A DNA stretch of 64,000 bases from Actinernus sp. WN-2022 (GCA_030867875.1 JAOWCC010000577.1:81263740-81327739), one strand, 5' to 3'. Shown: positions 44,169 through 56,565, counted from the first letter of the stretch. Translations and numbers: made by a program. The notes: generated by a model from the sequence alone, not told the origin.

Positions 44169-46522
44169 CTTAACAGAAACAATTGAAGTAGTTTACGTAC
44201 GACTTCAATAATCTGTAATGACGTGCCACTGGTAAAATTGAACATTCTCCATCGTATGGAAGTTTTTGGAAATATTCTCAAAAATAGTAAATGTTCATAT
44301 CTTTTTTCATAATTTTCATTAATATGTTTCATAACACTGTGGAAAATATATTGGAAACATTCTGTAAATTATTTATAAATAAGATTTGTATGGGAGAGTT
44401 CTATAGATTTTCCTGTGCACTAGTGAGCGCAGTTTTCCGTAGAAAGTTTAACCCGAAACAGACTATGGTGTCTCGATCGAAACAAAATGTCACAACCTTT
44501 ACGATATTTGCTTGATGCTTCTCACATTTTCACAAACAGTACACAGTTTACTTTATACGTTTTTGACATATTAAGCCATTACTCGAGATCTAGTCGAACG
44601 ATTTCCTTGATAAACTGGAAACTGTTCAAAGGTATAACCGACGTGTATGGCCCGCCATTCGTAAAACAATTCCGATTTTCTTTCCGTTCCGAAGGTCGTT
44701 TCGGAATGGTTTTGAACACGTTCGAAATGGTTTCGAAAACTTTCGGAATGGTTTCGAAAACTGTCCGAATGGTTTCGAAAATTATATAACAAAATTCAGA
44801 AAGAAACTTGACCGCCAAAAGTTTGAAAACATTCCTGGGAAATGTCTATCAACACTTCCAATGGACTTAGGAGTTTGACCAATGACCTAGCGCCAAATGA
44901 TTTGCTATGACGTCACCTATTCATGCGCGTCTTTCCGGTAGCGTGTGCGGTAAATTGTTTACAGCCAGATACTTTTTAGCTTTAAGCGAGAACTGAGTCA
45001 ATTTCATCCCGCTATTTTCCAGTCAACGATGGTAAGTTGTCAAGGACTGAGTATTTCTAAATTTAGTGCTGTTTTAATAAGTGAAAAGTCCCCTTTTAAT
45101 CAAGGATCTCAATCACGAGGACAGTCAGACTCCTGCTCCCGGAGACAGCGAGGGACAGCGTCTTCTTTCTCCAAGTTCTTCCACCGTCTCATGAAATGGA
45201 CCAGGTTAGACACATTATTTACTCATACATATTTTATGATTGTATAGTTCGAAAAACAAACTGTGATCTTGGAAATTCCTTTAATATCAAGCAATAATCG
45301 AGCCGGGTTAAGTTCAAACTGGTAAGAGACGCCGCAGGAGGTGTAATTTCACACCCGGATCACATTTCTTTCCGTTTCAAAGTTGTTTTTTTCTCATTTT
45401 AAATCGATAGCCTGATTTTTGACAATTATTCTGAACTATATTCTTAGGGGTTCCTGGTTTTTATACGTAATAAGGAGTATTTCTTTAAGTAAAAACAAAA
45501 CTTCATAAATTTCCCTGGTCTTTTGACATGACAACCGTAAACTGAAAGCACGTGCAGTACGGAAGTACGTGGCCGTGGCGGGAAAACGAGATATCTACGA
45601 GGCGTTATTTGGTTGTTTCTCGCCCCATTCCTTTTCACGCTTTTTCAGTAACGCCTAGCAGACACGACAGTGGAAGTACTCCAGTGCAAGAAAATCGGCT
45701 TTGACATTCGTTACGTTTTACCCTTGCATACATGCAGAAGTATAGTAAGTGGAGCAAAACTAAATTTGGAGGGCATTGTGATTATTTTGCTACTTGTATA
45801 GCGGTATATCATCTCAGACTAATTCATTGCGAGGATCAGGGGAGAAGTACTGTACATTGTAGAGTACATGTACATGGCTTTGTTATGCATATGCTTTGTG
45901 ATGCATATGAACTGCATATGAACAATATTTATTATGTGGACTGTACTATTGATATAGCAAGTGAAGTAATTCATTTGGTAAAGAAAACACAAAGGAAGGT
46001 CCAGAAGGGTTTCTCGGCTGGACAGCTAGGACCGGTGGAGCTGCTCGGCTGAGCCAGCTCAAATGATCTTAACTTTGTGATTATTTTGCAAATTTATGCT
46101 TCTACTTGGATATAATTATTATTATCTGAGATTAATGTAAATATTTAGAGTGAAGAATGATGTGTAATTGGGAAAGGAAATAGATGATGGTGTAACCATT
46201 TTTTAGATTATTTTTTAGCACCTGTCAGCTTACATACCAGGTAATATATACAGACATGTGGAAATATAAATTTCCATGGATCTCACTGTTAAGCCAATAT
46301 AAGACAATACATATATATTTTTCTTTGATGGATGTTATGCAGTGGAAATTTCTATTTCTACCTGTCTGTATATTATGCACTAGTCAATGTAAACCCCCGC
46401 ACCCCCCCCCCCCCCCCCCCCCCCCGCCCAGTTTTTTGTTCTAATGGGAATAAATGCCCCCGCTCAAATTCCTTGCGCGTTCCTTTGGAAGAAACAAAAA
46501 CAAAGATACAAACAAAGACTAA
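44169..46522. other. Intron or intergenic with a poly-C tract
   Basis: Contains an imperfect repeat of CGAAATGGTTTCGAAAACT-like words (44700-44780) and a long C-run interrupted by single other bases (about 46390-46430). Otherwise no gene is supported; a possible first exon near 45000-45030 is discussed under rejected items. Confidence 0.35.
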
Positions 46523-47449
46523 CTGTTTTAATATTGAAAATGGTGATAATCGTGATTCCTACACATGGATAGTGGACTGAACATATTCAATAGGGCATTG
46601 TTCATTGTCACACGCAATCACTTATCACCAAACTCTGGTTGTTGACAAATGCAGTAGACGTCTTTCTCTTCATTTTCGTTTCCTAACAAAACAAAACAAT
46701 TACTTGTAATTACAATATGAAAACAGTTGGTTGAGTGGAAAAGCACAATAAACAACAGACAGAAAAGTGAAATACAAATGTAGGGTGCTGATCTAGTGTT
46801 TCCTTACTCCCTTTTAATGTATATTTAATTTAACAGTTTACTCTTAGTTCATTTACATACCTTTCAACTGTTTTTTGGGCAATTTTGCAGCATGACCCTC
46901 TGAAGTCCTTCTCAGTTTTCTGTACGAAGTGCAAAAATTATTTTGATCGTGTAAAAGGCACTCACCCCATTCATAGGGTCTATTATTTGAAGCATTTCTG
47001 CTGTTTTATAGTCTCCTAATTGCTTTTTTTATTTCGGTAATTTGTAAATTGTATAAATGTTGTCAAAAAGTTGTTTTGTCAGTTATGCACACAAAATTGA
47101 TAACCAATGTTAACAAACTAAACATTGACTAGTGCATTAGGTACATGTATGTTATGTGTTTTAATGTTTCCTTTCTTAATTAATGTGATTTCAAGATGTT
47201 TTAACATCTTAGCAATGAATTGTGCACCTGTTGTTGCAGGTTTCAGTAATTGGTTTTCTCTCCTTTTCCCAATACAGACAAGAGAAGAAATAACATGTTT
47301 TACATGAACATGTATAGGTCAGTAAGTGCAGCTGACTCAGTCTCAATTGAAATATATGATGCCCTACGAAATATCATGCCTCAAACCAAAATTTACGTTT
47401 TATAGCTCTAGCTCCTCAGCTTCAGTGAAAACGATTTTGCAATGGTGGT

Positions 47450-49010
47450 ATATTACCTAGTTATTATTAAAAGTGGTACTAAGTTAAGGTCTACTCAAAT
47501 GGATCAGTGGGATAACTTAATTGCTCCACTTTGGTGGTACATTTCGACCTAGTTACTGTTAAAATGGGTACTGCTAACTATTATTAACAACGTAACATTA
47601 CTTGAAAGGACCAGTTACCTTACGTTATTGCTAAAAGGGATAGTTACTGTAAGGTCTACTTAAATAATGGACTGGTGGGATAACTTGGCTCGACTGGACC
47701 GGTGGGGTTTCCTCACATGCAGCTAGACTGTACTGGTGGGGTAATTTGGCTGGACTTGGATGGTAGATTACTTAGTTATTGTTAAAGGGAGTAGTTAGGT
47801 GTGCTTTAAAGGACCAGTTACCTAGTTATTATTAAAAAGGGTAGTTAAGGCCTACTTGAATGGACTGGTCGGGTAACTTGTCTGGACTTGTATGGTATAA
47901 TAATAATTTTATTAAGGTGTGAATCTCTAAATACATAAATATAGATAAATAAACAAGTAAATAAATAACCAAGTAAATACATAAATGATAAATAACTAAA
48001 TGGATAAATAAACCAATAAATAAGTAAAATATATAAGACAATATAATAAGTATATTACCTAGTTACCAATAAAAGATTAGTTGTTAAGGTACATTTTAAT
48101 GGTCTGGTGGGTGACTCGGCTGGACTTGGATAGTATATTTCTTAATTATTATTAAAAGGGGTAGTTAAGGTCTGCTTGAAAGGACCGGTGGGGTGACTCG
48201 GCTGGACCGGACCGGTGGGGTTTTCTACTCGGCTGGACTGGACCGGTGGGGTCTCTCGGCTGGACTTGGATTGTAGATTCTTAAAGTAGGGGTAGTTAGA
48301 AGGTCTACTTGAAAGGACCGGTGGGGTAACTCGGCTGGACCGGACCGGTGGGGTTTTCTACTCGGCTGGACTGGACCGGTGGGGTCTCTCGGCTGGACTT
48401 GGATTGTAGATTCTTAAAGTAGGGGTAGTTAGAAGGTCTACTTGAATGGACCAGTGGGGTACATGGGACGTACTTGGGTAGTAGATTTACTAGTTATTGT
48501 TACAATGGATAGTTAAGGTCTACTCGAATGGACCAGTGGAATACCTGGGGTGGACTTGGGTGGTAGATTTACTAGTTATTGTTGCAAGGGATAGTTAAGA
48601 TCTTCTTGAATGGACCGATGGGGTAACTGGGCTGGACTTGGGTAGTAGATTTCCTAGTTACTGTTATAAGGGATAGTTAAGATATACTTGAAAGGACCGG
48701 TAGGGTAACTCAGCTGGATGGACCGGTGGGGTCTTTCGGCTGGACTTGGATTGTACATGTAGATTCTTAAAGTAGGGGTAGTTAGAAGGTCTACTTGAAT
48801 GGACCAGTGGGGTACATGGGATGTACTTGGGTGGTAGATTTACTAGTGATTGTTACAAGTGATAGTTTAATATGTCTACTCGAATGGACCGGTGGAATAC
48901 CTGGGCTGGACGAGGGTGGTAGTGTTACAAGGGATAGTTAAGATCTTCTTGAATGGACCGGTGGGGTAACTGGGCTGGACTGGACTTATGGGGTTTTCTG
49001 CTCGGTTTGT
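47450..49010. repeat. Degenerate minisatellite in unit 1
   Basis: Many copies of GGACCGGTGGGGTAACTCGG, CTGGACTTGGATTGTAGATT and AAGGGGTAGTTAAGGTCTAC, arranged in units of roughly 80-110 bp, with AGGTCTACTTGAATGGACCA linking them. Not coding. An A-rich (AAATAAATAAAC-like) island lies at 47920-48050. Confidence 0.75.
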
Positions 49011-49279
49011 TATAAGACATTGCTAGTCTCGTTGAAATTGGATTTTCAATAAACTTGATATGTTCACAAATGGCGTCAGTCAATGTCCTGTGCTGTTCAT
49101 ATGCCTGAATTAAGACACCTAGTAGTACATGACATTGGCTGACGCTTATTTTTATCCATCGAAATGACAGGTTTCTCTCCGTGGGAACTTTGAGATCCAA
49201 AACATTGAGAGCACACGCCAAGTTCCACTTCCAATAGGTAATATTTGTTGTCTTTATATATATCCAGCTTTTTCACGGT

Positions 49280-49660
49280 TTTATTAGCCAGCACTTTTCA
49301 GTAATAAGTAACGATTTAGCAATAAATCCTATTTTCTTCTTCTGTCTCTTACAGTATATAAGATCGAGAGGATGGAGAAGAGGAGCAGGCACTCCATGTT
49401 TAACTGTTTGAAACTCTGATAAATCACTTCCAATCCTCACCTGCTGTTGTCTTTGAGTGAGGTAGGACCGGATCAAAGAGGCAGCGTCATTGGAGAACCC
49501 GTAGGCCTAAACTGCCTAAAGCTTGGTGATGAGGAGAGTGTGGCTTATTATATAATCAAATGCCTCTGAGAGATCAATTGCAACGGCGACAGCATATTGA
49601 CCATCATCATCCAGGGATCTTCGAAAGTCCTCAGTCATTTTCAGGAGAGCAATACTGCAA
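49280..49660 (-). pseudogene. LINE reverse transcriptase fragment, unit 1
   Basis: Minus strand translation: VAVAIDLSEAFDYIISHTLL, then after a stop and frame change SLIRSYLTQRQQQVRIGSDL and FQTVKHGVP. These are RT palm motifs of a non-LTR element (the GVPQGS motif is damaged). Old relic inside the duplicated unit. Confidence 0.65.
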
Positions 49661-51526
49661 TACCATAAAATTTCCAAGTCATAAGTAATATTAGGTTAAT
49701 CAATGGCCACAAGTGTGATATCGGATTTATCATCGCGAGTAATGTTTTAACGACTAGAAAGAATAATAGAAAATTAACACCTTTTAGATTCCTTTGCCGT
49801 TCATGCTATCGTTCTAAGCCGGAGCATTACTTAATATGGCTCTATATTACCTCTTAACAGCACAGTTTAGGCATGCATATGAATTTCGATGTTGCGCACG
49901 CATCAGACAATTTATATGGCCCCAAATAGTCTGTGTGGCCAAGCAACACTTGTTATTCAGATTTTATGTGCATTCTAGTTGCGTGCGCAACATCGTCAAA
50001 GTGGGTTATGCCGGGATTTGAAAACTAGGCTTTAGATGTATGTACTTAGTTAGCATGACAACTGACCGATTTAGCTTGTACATTTGTTGTCCCAATTCAG
50101 GTCACCTGACTTTTCCATTGAGTATGGTTTCTTGTTTTTCTATATCCCAAGAGGAAATGTATAATTTTCTCCAATTGGAAAACAAAGCTCTGAATCCTCT
50201 GGAGAGCTGTCACACGAGCTGTCGCAAGCTCAATCGGTCAACTGAAGTGAATAGAATGCAAACTGATTAAAATTAAGTATTCCCCAAAGCTTGCTAAATC
50301 TTGATGGGAAATAAAATGGTATTAGCAAAAGCTCAAACGAAATATTCACAACGTTTCTTCTGTGGTAGTGATAATAATGATTGTGGTGGTGATGATTCAT
50401 ATGATGATTGCGATCTGACAATGTAAAGACGCCCGGCTACAAAGTATAAACCATTAGAAGACCAGTCTTTCAAGAATCAGAAATGTTCAGATGGAACTCC
50501 CTCCCTCGAGCCCCGTAATTGTTCTCCTTCTACTCGAGTCCAGATACACAATAAACTTACCTATGTGTAGTGGTTTAATAATGCTCGTAGGTTTTTCTCT
50601 GTTTTAATATTGAAAATGGTGATAATCGTGATTCCTACACATGGATAGTGGACTGAACATATTCAATAGGGCATTGTTCATTGTCACACGCAATCACTTA
50701 TCACCAAACTCTGGTTGTTGACAAATGCAGTAGACGTCTTTCTCTTCATTTTCGTTTCCTAACAAAACAAAACAATTACTTGTAATTACAATATGAAAAC
50801 AGTTGGTTGAGTGGAAAAGCACAATAAACAACAGACAGAAAAGTGAAATACAAATGTAGGGTGCTGATCTAGTGTTTCCTTACTCCCTTTTAATGTATAT
50901 TTAATTTAACAGTTTACTCTTAGTTCATTTACATACCTTTCAACTGTTTTTTGGGCAATTTTGCAGCATGACCCTCTGAAGTCCTTCTCAGTTTTCTGTA
51001 CGAAGTGCAAAAATTATTTTGATCGTGTAAAAGGCACTCACCCCATTCATAGGGTCTATTATTTGAAGCATTTCTGCTGTTTTATAGTCTCCTAATTGCT
51101 TTTTTTATTTCGGTAATTTGTAAATTGTATAAATGTTGTCAAAAAGTTGTTTTGTCAGTTATGCACACAAAATTGATAACCAATGTTAACAAACTAAACA
51201 TTGACTAGTGCATTAGGTACATGTATGTTATGTGTTTTAATGTTTCCTTTCTTAATTAATGTGATTTCAAGATGTTTTAACATCTTAGCAATGAATTGTG
51301 CACCTGTTGTTGCAGGTTTCAGTAATTGGTTTTCTCTCCTTTTCCCAATACAGACAAGAGAAGAAATAACATGTTTTACATGAACATGTATAGGTCAGTA
51401 AGTGCAGCTGACTCAGTCTCAATTGAAATATATGATGCCCCTACGAAATATCATGCCTCAAACCAAAATTTACGTTTTATAGCTCTAGCTCCTCAGCTTC
51501 AGTGAAAACGATTTTGCAATGGTGGT

Positions 51527-53088
51527 ATATTACCTAGTTATTATTAAAAGTGGTACTAAGTTAAGGTCTACTCAAATGGATCAGTGGGATAACTTAATTG
51601 CTCCACTTTGGTGGTACATTTCGACCTAGTTACTGTTAAAATGGGTACTGCTAACTATTATTAACAACGTAACATTACTTGAAAGGACCAGTTACCTTAC
51701 GTTATTGCTAAAAGGGATAGTTACTGTAAGGTCTACTTAAATAATGGACTGGTGGGATAACTTGGCTCGACTGGACCGGTGGGGTTTCCTCACATGCAGC
51801 TAGACTGTACTGGTGGGGTAATTTGGCTGGACTTGGATGGTAGATTACTTAGTTATTGTTAAAGGGAGTAGTTAGGTGTGCTTTAAAGGACCAGTTACCT
51901 AGTTATTATTAAAAAGGGTAGTTAAGGCCTACTTGAATGGACTGGTCGGGTAACTTGTCTGGACTTGTATGGTATAATAATAATTTTATTAAGGTGTGAA
52001 TCTCTAAATACATAAATATAGATAAATAAACAAGTAAATAAATAACCAAGTAAATACATAAATGATAAATAACTAAATGGATAAATAAACCAATAAATAA
52101 GTAAAATATATAAGACAATATAATAAGTATATTACCTAGTTACCAATAAAAGATTAGTTGTTAAGGTACATTTTAATGGTCTGGTGGGTGACTCGGCTGG
52201 ACTTGGATAGTATATTTCTTAATTATTATTAAAAGGGGTAGTTAAGGTCTGCTTGAAAGGACCGGTGGGGTGACTCGGCTGGACCGGACCGGTGGGGTTT
52301 TCTACTCGGCTGGACTGGACCGGTGGGGTCTCTCGGCTGGACTTGGATTGTAGATTCTTAAAGTAGGGGTAGTTAGAAGGTCTACTTGAAAGGACCGGTG
52401 GGGTAACTCGGCTGGACCGGACCGGTGGGGTTTTCTACTCGGCTGGACTGGACCGGTGGGGTCTCTCGGCTGGACTTGGATTGTAGATTCTTAAAGTAGG
52501 GGTAGTTAGAAGGTCTACTTGAATGGACCAGTGGGGTACATGGGACGTACTTGGGTAGTAGATTTACTAGTTATTGTTACAATGGATAGTTAAGGTCTAC
52601 TCGAATGGACCAGTGGAATACCTGGGGTGGACTTGGGTGGTAGATTTACTAGTTATTGTTGCAAGGGATAGTTAAGATCTTCTTGAATGGACCGATGGGG
52701 TAACTGGGCTGGACTTGGGTAGTAGATTTCCTAGTTACTGTTATAAGGGATAGTTAAGATATACTTGAAAGGACCGGTAGGGTAACTCAGCTGGATGGAC
52801 CGGTGGGGTCTTTCGGCTGGACTTGGATTGTACATGTAGATTCTTAAAGTAGGGGTAGTTAGAAGGTCTACTTGAATGGACCAGTGGGGTACATGGGATG
52901 TACTTGGGTGGTAGATTTACTAGTGATTGTTACAAGTGATAGTTTAATATGTCTACTCGAATGGACCGGTGGAATACCTGGGCTGGACGAGGGTGGTAGT
53001 GTTACAAGGGATAGTTAAGATCTTCTTGAATGGACCGGTGGGGTAACTGGGCTGGACTGGACTTATGGGGTTTTCTGCTCGGTTTGTT
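51527..53088. repeat. Degenerate minisatellite in unit 2
   Basis: Same array as 47450-49010, with the same unit order, which shows that the whole block was copied at once. Confidence 0.75.
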
Positions 53089-53356
53089 ATAAGACATTGC
53101 TAGTCTCGTTGAAATTGGATTTTCAATAAACTTGATATGTTCACAAATGGCGTCAGTCAATGTCCTGTGCTGTTCATATGCCTGAATTAAGACACCTAGT
53201 AGTACATGACATTGGCTGACGCTTATTTTTATCCATCGAAATGACAGGTTTCTCTCCGTGGGAACTTTGAGATCCAAAACATTGAGAGCACACGCCAAGT
53301 TCCACTTCCAATAGGTAATATTTGTTGTCTTTATATATATCCAGCTTTTTCACGGT

Positions 53357-53737
53357 TTTATTAGCCAGCACTTTTCAGTAATAAGTAACGATTTAGCAAT
53401 AAATCCTATTTTCTTCTTCTGTCTCTTACAGTATATAAGATCGAGAGGATGGAGAAGAGGAGCAGGCACTCCATGTTTAACTGTTTGAAACTCTGATAAA
53501 TCACTTCCAATCCTCACCTGCTGTTGTCTTTGAGTGAGGTAGGACCGGATCAAAGAGGCAGCGTCATTGGAGAACCCGTAGGCCTAAACTGCCTAAAGCT
53601 TGGTGATGAGGAGAGTGTGGCTTATTATATAATCAAATGCCTCTGAGAGATCAATTGCAACGGCGACAGCATATTGACCATCATCATCCAGGGATCTTCG
53701 AAAGTCCTCAGTCATTTTCAGGAGAGCAATACTGCAA
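53357..53737 (-). pseudogene. LINE reverse transcriptase fragment, unit 2
   Basis: Copy of the relic at 49280-49660 with identical stops and frame changes. Confidence 0.65.
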
Positions 53738-54637
53738 TACCATAAAATTTCCAAGTCATAAGTAATATTAGGTTAATCAATGGCCACAAGTGTGATATCG
53801 GATTTATCATCGCGAGTAATGTTTTAACGACTAGAAAGAATAATAGAAAATTAACACCTTTTAGATTCCTTTGCCGTTCATGCTATCGTTCTAAGCCGGA
53901 GCATTACTTAATATGGCTCTATATTACCTCTTAACAGCACAGTTTAGGCATGCATATGAATTTCGATGTTGCGCACGCATCAGACAATTTATATGGCCCC
54001 AAATAGTCTGTGTGGCCAAGCAACACTTGTTATTCAGATTTTATGTGCATTCTAGTTGCGTGCGCAACATCGTCAAAGTGGGTTATGCCGGGATTTGAAA
54101 ACTAGGCTTTAGATGTATGTACTTAGTTAGCATGACAACTGACCGATTTAGCTTGTACATTTGTTGTCCCAATTCAGGTCACCTGACTTTTCCATTGAGT
54201 ATGGTTTCTTGTTTTTCTATATCCCAAGAGGAAATGTATAATTTTCTCCAATTGGAAAACAAAGCTCTGAATCCTCTGGAGAGCTGTCACACGAGCTGTC
54301 GCAAGCTCAATCGGTCAACTGAAGTGAATAGAATGCAAACTGATTAAAATTAAGTATTCCCCAAAGCTTGCTAAATCTTGATGGGAAATAAAATGGTATT
54401 AGCAAAAGCTCAAACGAAATATTCACAACGTTTCTTCTGTGGTAGTGATAATAATGATTGTGGTGGTGATGATTCATATGATGATTGCGATCTGACAATG
54501 TAAAGACGCCCGGCTACAAAGTATAAACCATTAGAAGACCAGTCTTTCAAGAATCAGAAATGTTCAGATGGAACTCCCTCCCTCGAGCCCCGTAATTGTT
54601 CTCCTTCTACTCGAGTCCAGATACACAATAAACTTAC

Positions 54638-54912
54638 CTATGTGTAGTGGTTTAATAATGCTCGTAGGTTTTTCTCTATTTTGAAGGGTACGATTGATCA
54701 TATTCTGTCGAAGTGAGTCTTTGTTGAATGAATTGGGGCACCGCTTTGCCAGCTCGGGTTGTTCACTTTATTTGGCAAGCGCGTGCGTGTATGAGGCTCG
54801 ACCGCAGGTTGGTTTGCTGGCATGTTGTTACGATTATTGGGCACATCAATGTTAGGAATCCATACAGAATGTCTTGGCACATTAGCATTCCCGTATTCAG
54901 CTATCTTTGATT
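54638..54912 (-). pseudogene. Decayed copy of MACPF-gene exon 2
   Basis: Acceptor TTTTTTAG before 54912 and donor GTAAGT after 54638 keep the same phases as the exon at 19251-19499. The front half reads SKIAEYGNANVPRHSVWIP; the end (TSIIKPLHI) lies in another frame. Length 275 nt against 249 nt differs by 26, not a multiple of 3, confirming a frameshift. The gene this belonged to is therefore a pseudogene or has an altered product. Confidence 0.65.
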
Positions 54913-55691
54913 CTAAAAAATAGCCATAGACCGAATTCATATATGGCGATTGTTTATTTTGTTACAAAAAGTATTTCGCCTATAAAAACTGCCCCTACCA
55001 TCTAAATTACAGTCACTTTGAAATCAATATTTTTGGAAAGTTAAAAAGGTAAAGGTATTCATTTCCATAGTACCAATTCATAGAGGATATTACACGAGTG
55101 AGCGCAGCAATTAAACTGATCTAAGAACTCTTGTCTACTTATTCTACTCACTTTCAGTACAAACCTCTTCGTGATCTTTCTAAGCTGTTCTGTGGAGTTT
55201 CATCGGGTTTTCTTGTCTCTTCGAGAAAATCTTTAGAGAGTTTTAGATCGTATTTGGCTTTTTGTGCTCGGAATATTCATTGTCATGCAGCTCATTTAAG
55301 CGGTTTACATCTTCCTCTATGATTTTCACAAACCTGCCGCCATCTTTCTAGTTTATTAAAAGCGGCAAATGAGACGTCATCGATATTTTCACTAGTGAGG
55401 ATATGAAAAATACGCTGCTCAGTACCCGGATGTAGTTTCGTATGAGTTCTATGAGTGGTTTATTTCTCAGTAAAACACTATCGTCCATATAATAATATAC
55501 GAATATATTCAAATGCGCTTTACAAGATTATTTTTGTTGTGATACAGTTGCTGTTGTGGCGCATTACGCTGCCGTGCAGTTTACAATCATGATTGTTGGT
55601 ACCTCAGAATACCAGGCTGTTGTGTAGGGAGACAATCCCCTAATCTTTCTCGAAATAATACAACAGGTTCTTTCACGTCCCCTTATATATT
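54913..55691. other. Intron sequence left of the viral insertion
   Basis: 55322-55475 is the inverted copy of the repeat at 10725-10865. 55550-55691 is the body of the SINE-like family also seen at 20290-20400 and 31290-31400 (GGAGACAATCC, ACAACAGG, TTTCACGTCC). The match to those copies stops at about 55692, where viral sequence begins. Confidence 0.5.
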
Positions 55692-55805
55692 AGAGTAGTA
55701 TATAATATGCCGATCCTGGCGCAGCACCTTTTTTTGTTCGTTTCGACCCTATCCAGCACCCCCGTTTTTATTGCATTTTGATACCCAATTAGAGGAGTGA
55801 TTAGT

Positions 55806-55816
55806 ATAAGGTATAT
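55806..55816 (+). promoter_or_regulatory. Viral upstream motif ATAAGGTATAT, copy 1
   Basis: Lies 3 nt before an ATG (55820). The wider match AGTATAAGGTATATA is shared with 56664-56678; see also the minus-strand copy at 56566-56576. Confidence 0.6.
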
Positions 55817-55819
55817 ACT

Positions 55820-55939
55820 ATGGCTGAACGTATACTCGAATTCGTCAGAGCACCCAGTCGAGTACCATAGATGTTGGACATCATTCATAATCCACAGCGA
55901 GCTGTAAATATTCATAGAGCCTTTTACCGTCAACGATAA
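55820..55939 (+). pseudogene. Short viral frame with internal stop
   Basis: ATG at 55820 opens MAERILEFVRAPSRVP and meets TAG at codon 17; the same frame continues MLDIIHNPQRAVNIHRAFY to a TAA at 55937. It has the shared promoter motif just upstream but its 3' part overlaps the end of the F-box/ankyrin gene on the other strand. It could be the remains of a small gene or of a longer one cut short. Not recognised. Confidence 0.3.
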
Positions 55940-56555
55940 TCCTTTCTTTACTGATATGGATTACTGCGTTAAATATCGTCCTTCTCACCTCCCTTCTAGT
56001 TAACTGAAACTGATTGATGAGCCATTTAACGACGCCGATATTATCGTTTTTGACGGCATAGTATAGCGCAAAATCATCTTGAGCACGTGCGTCCTCTGTG
56101 GTGAGCTGGAAACGTTCGGTGAGCCATTTAGCGACATCGAGATGCCCCCCATAACAGGCATAGCACAGTGCAAGGTTATCTCTATAGCGGGCATCCTGCG
56201 CAGTAAGCTGGAAATGCTTCGTGGTCCATTTAACGCTATCGAGATAACCCTTATGACAGAGGTTGCCTAGTTCTCGACACGCATCCGCTGCGTAAATACC
56301 GAAAGCCCTAACCAAATCTTCCCGATTGCAAGTATCTCCGAAATCGTACGTGAGGTTTCGCAAGATCAGTATTCGACCCACATTTTTGTAGCGGGCTAGA
56401 GATGTCGCATCACCTAATCGTTTTGAAGTCAAAGAAATGCTTGCAAAAGCCCAGGGTCCTGCGTACTCTATGATCTTAGTCAAGATTTCTAGAGGGAGGT
56501 CCAACAACTCTACCTTCATAATCTCTATACATTTATCTGGACTGGTGTCTGACAT
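55881..56555 (-). CDS. Viral F-box/ankyrin-like repeat protein
   Basis: 224 codons from ATG at 56555-56553, 10 nt after the ATAAGGTATAT motif; I prefer this to the GTG one codon earlier. Residues 16-50 (ELLDLPLEILTKIIEYAGPW) form an N-terminal F-box. Three repeats of 34 residues begin near 101, 135 and 169 (HKGYLDSVKW, GGHLDVAKW, NDNIGVVKW), each followed by a F/RFQLT helix and a DAR/EVR end. F-box proteins tie substrates to SCF ubiquitin ligases, and ankyrin-type repeats choose the target. Combinations of this kind are known from large DNA viruses of animals and protists, where they redirect host protein turnover. That role is inferred here. The repeats are divergent and closer in style to those in giant viruses and amoebae than to host ankyrins. 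Confidence 0.65.
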   Translation of the reverse strand: MSDTSPDKCIEIMKVELLDLPLEILTKIIEYAGPWAFASISLTSKRLGDATSLARYKNVGRILILRNLTYDFGDTCNREDLVRAFGIYAADACRELGNLCHKGYLDSVKWTTKHFQLTAQDARYRDNLALCYACYGGHLDVAKWLTERFQLTTEDARAQDDFALYYAVKNDNIGVVKWLINQFQLTRREVRRTIFNAVIHISKERIIVDGKRLYEYLQLAVDYE

Positions 56556-56565
56556 CACGAGACAG

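Larger units (their letters stand above)
46523..50600. repeat. 4.08 kb tandem duplication, unit 1
   Basis: Matches 50599-54677 base for base at an offset of 4076-4077, with only a single 1 bp indel noticed (near 47363 versus 51440, CCC versus CCCC). Its right end is a 38 bp piece of the paralogous exon at 54638-54677, so unit 1 is the truncated, derived copy. Confidence 0.9.
50599..54677. repeat. 4.08 kb tandem duplication, unit 2
   Basis: Second copy of 46523-50600, in direct tandem. It runs without a break into the complete paralogous exon beyond 54677, so it is the ancestral arrangement. Confidence 0.9.

Noticed and set aside
45000..45250. Possible first exon of a plus-strand host gene (ATGGTAAGT near 45029, upstream TGACGTCA)
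   Set aside because: The donor-like GTAAGT follows the ATG directly, and no matching second exon or protein similarity was found. Not enough to call.
45732..46052. 106-codon frame rich in His/Cys/Tyr
   Set aside because: AT-rich repetitive sequence (TATGCATATG words); no family resemblance.
46391..46434. Pro-rich frames around the poly-C tract
   Set aside because: Translation of a homopolymer.
47920..48050. A-rich tetramer array as a CRISPR-like repeat
   Set aside because: Simple AAATAAATAAAC-type microsatellite with no unique spacers.
47125..54498. Duplicate short frames in the two 4 kb units (for example 47125-47307 and 51201-51383)
   Set aside because: They are identical only because the units are identical; none has a domain or start context.
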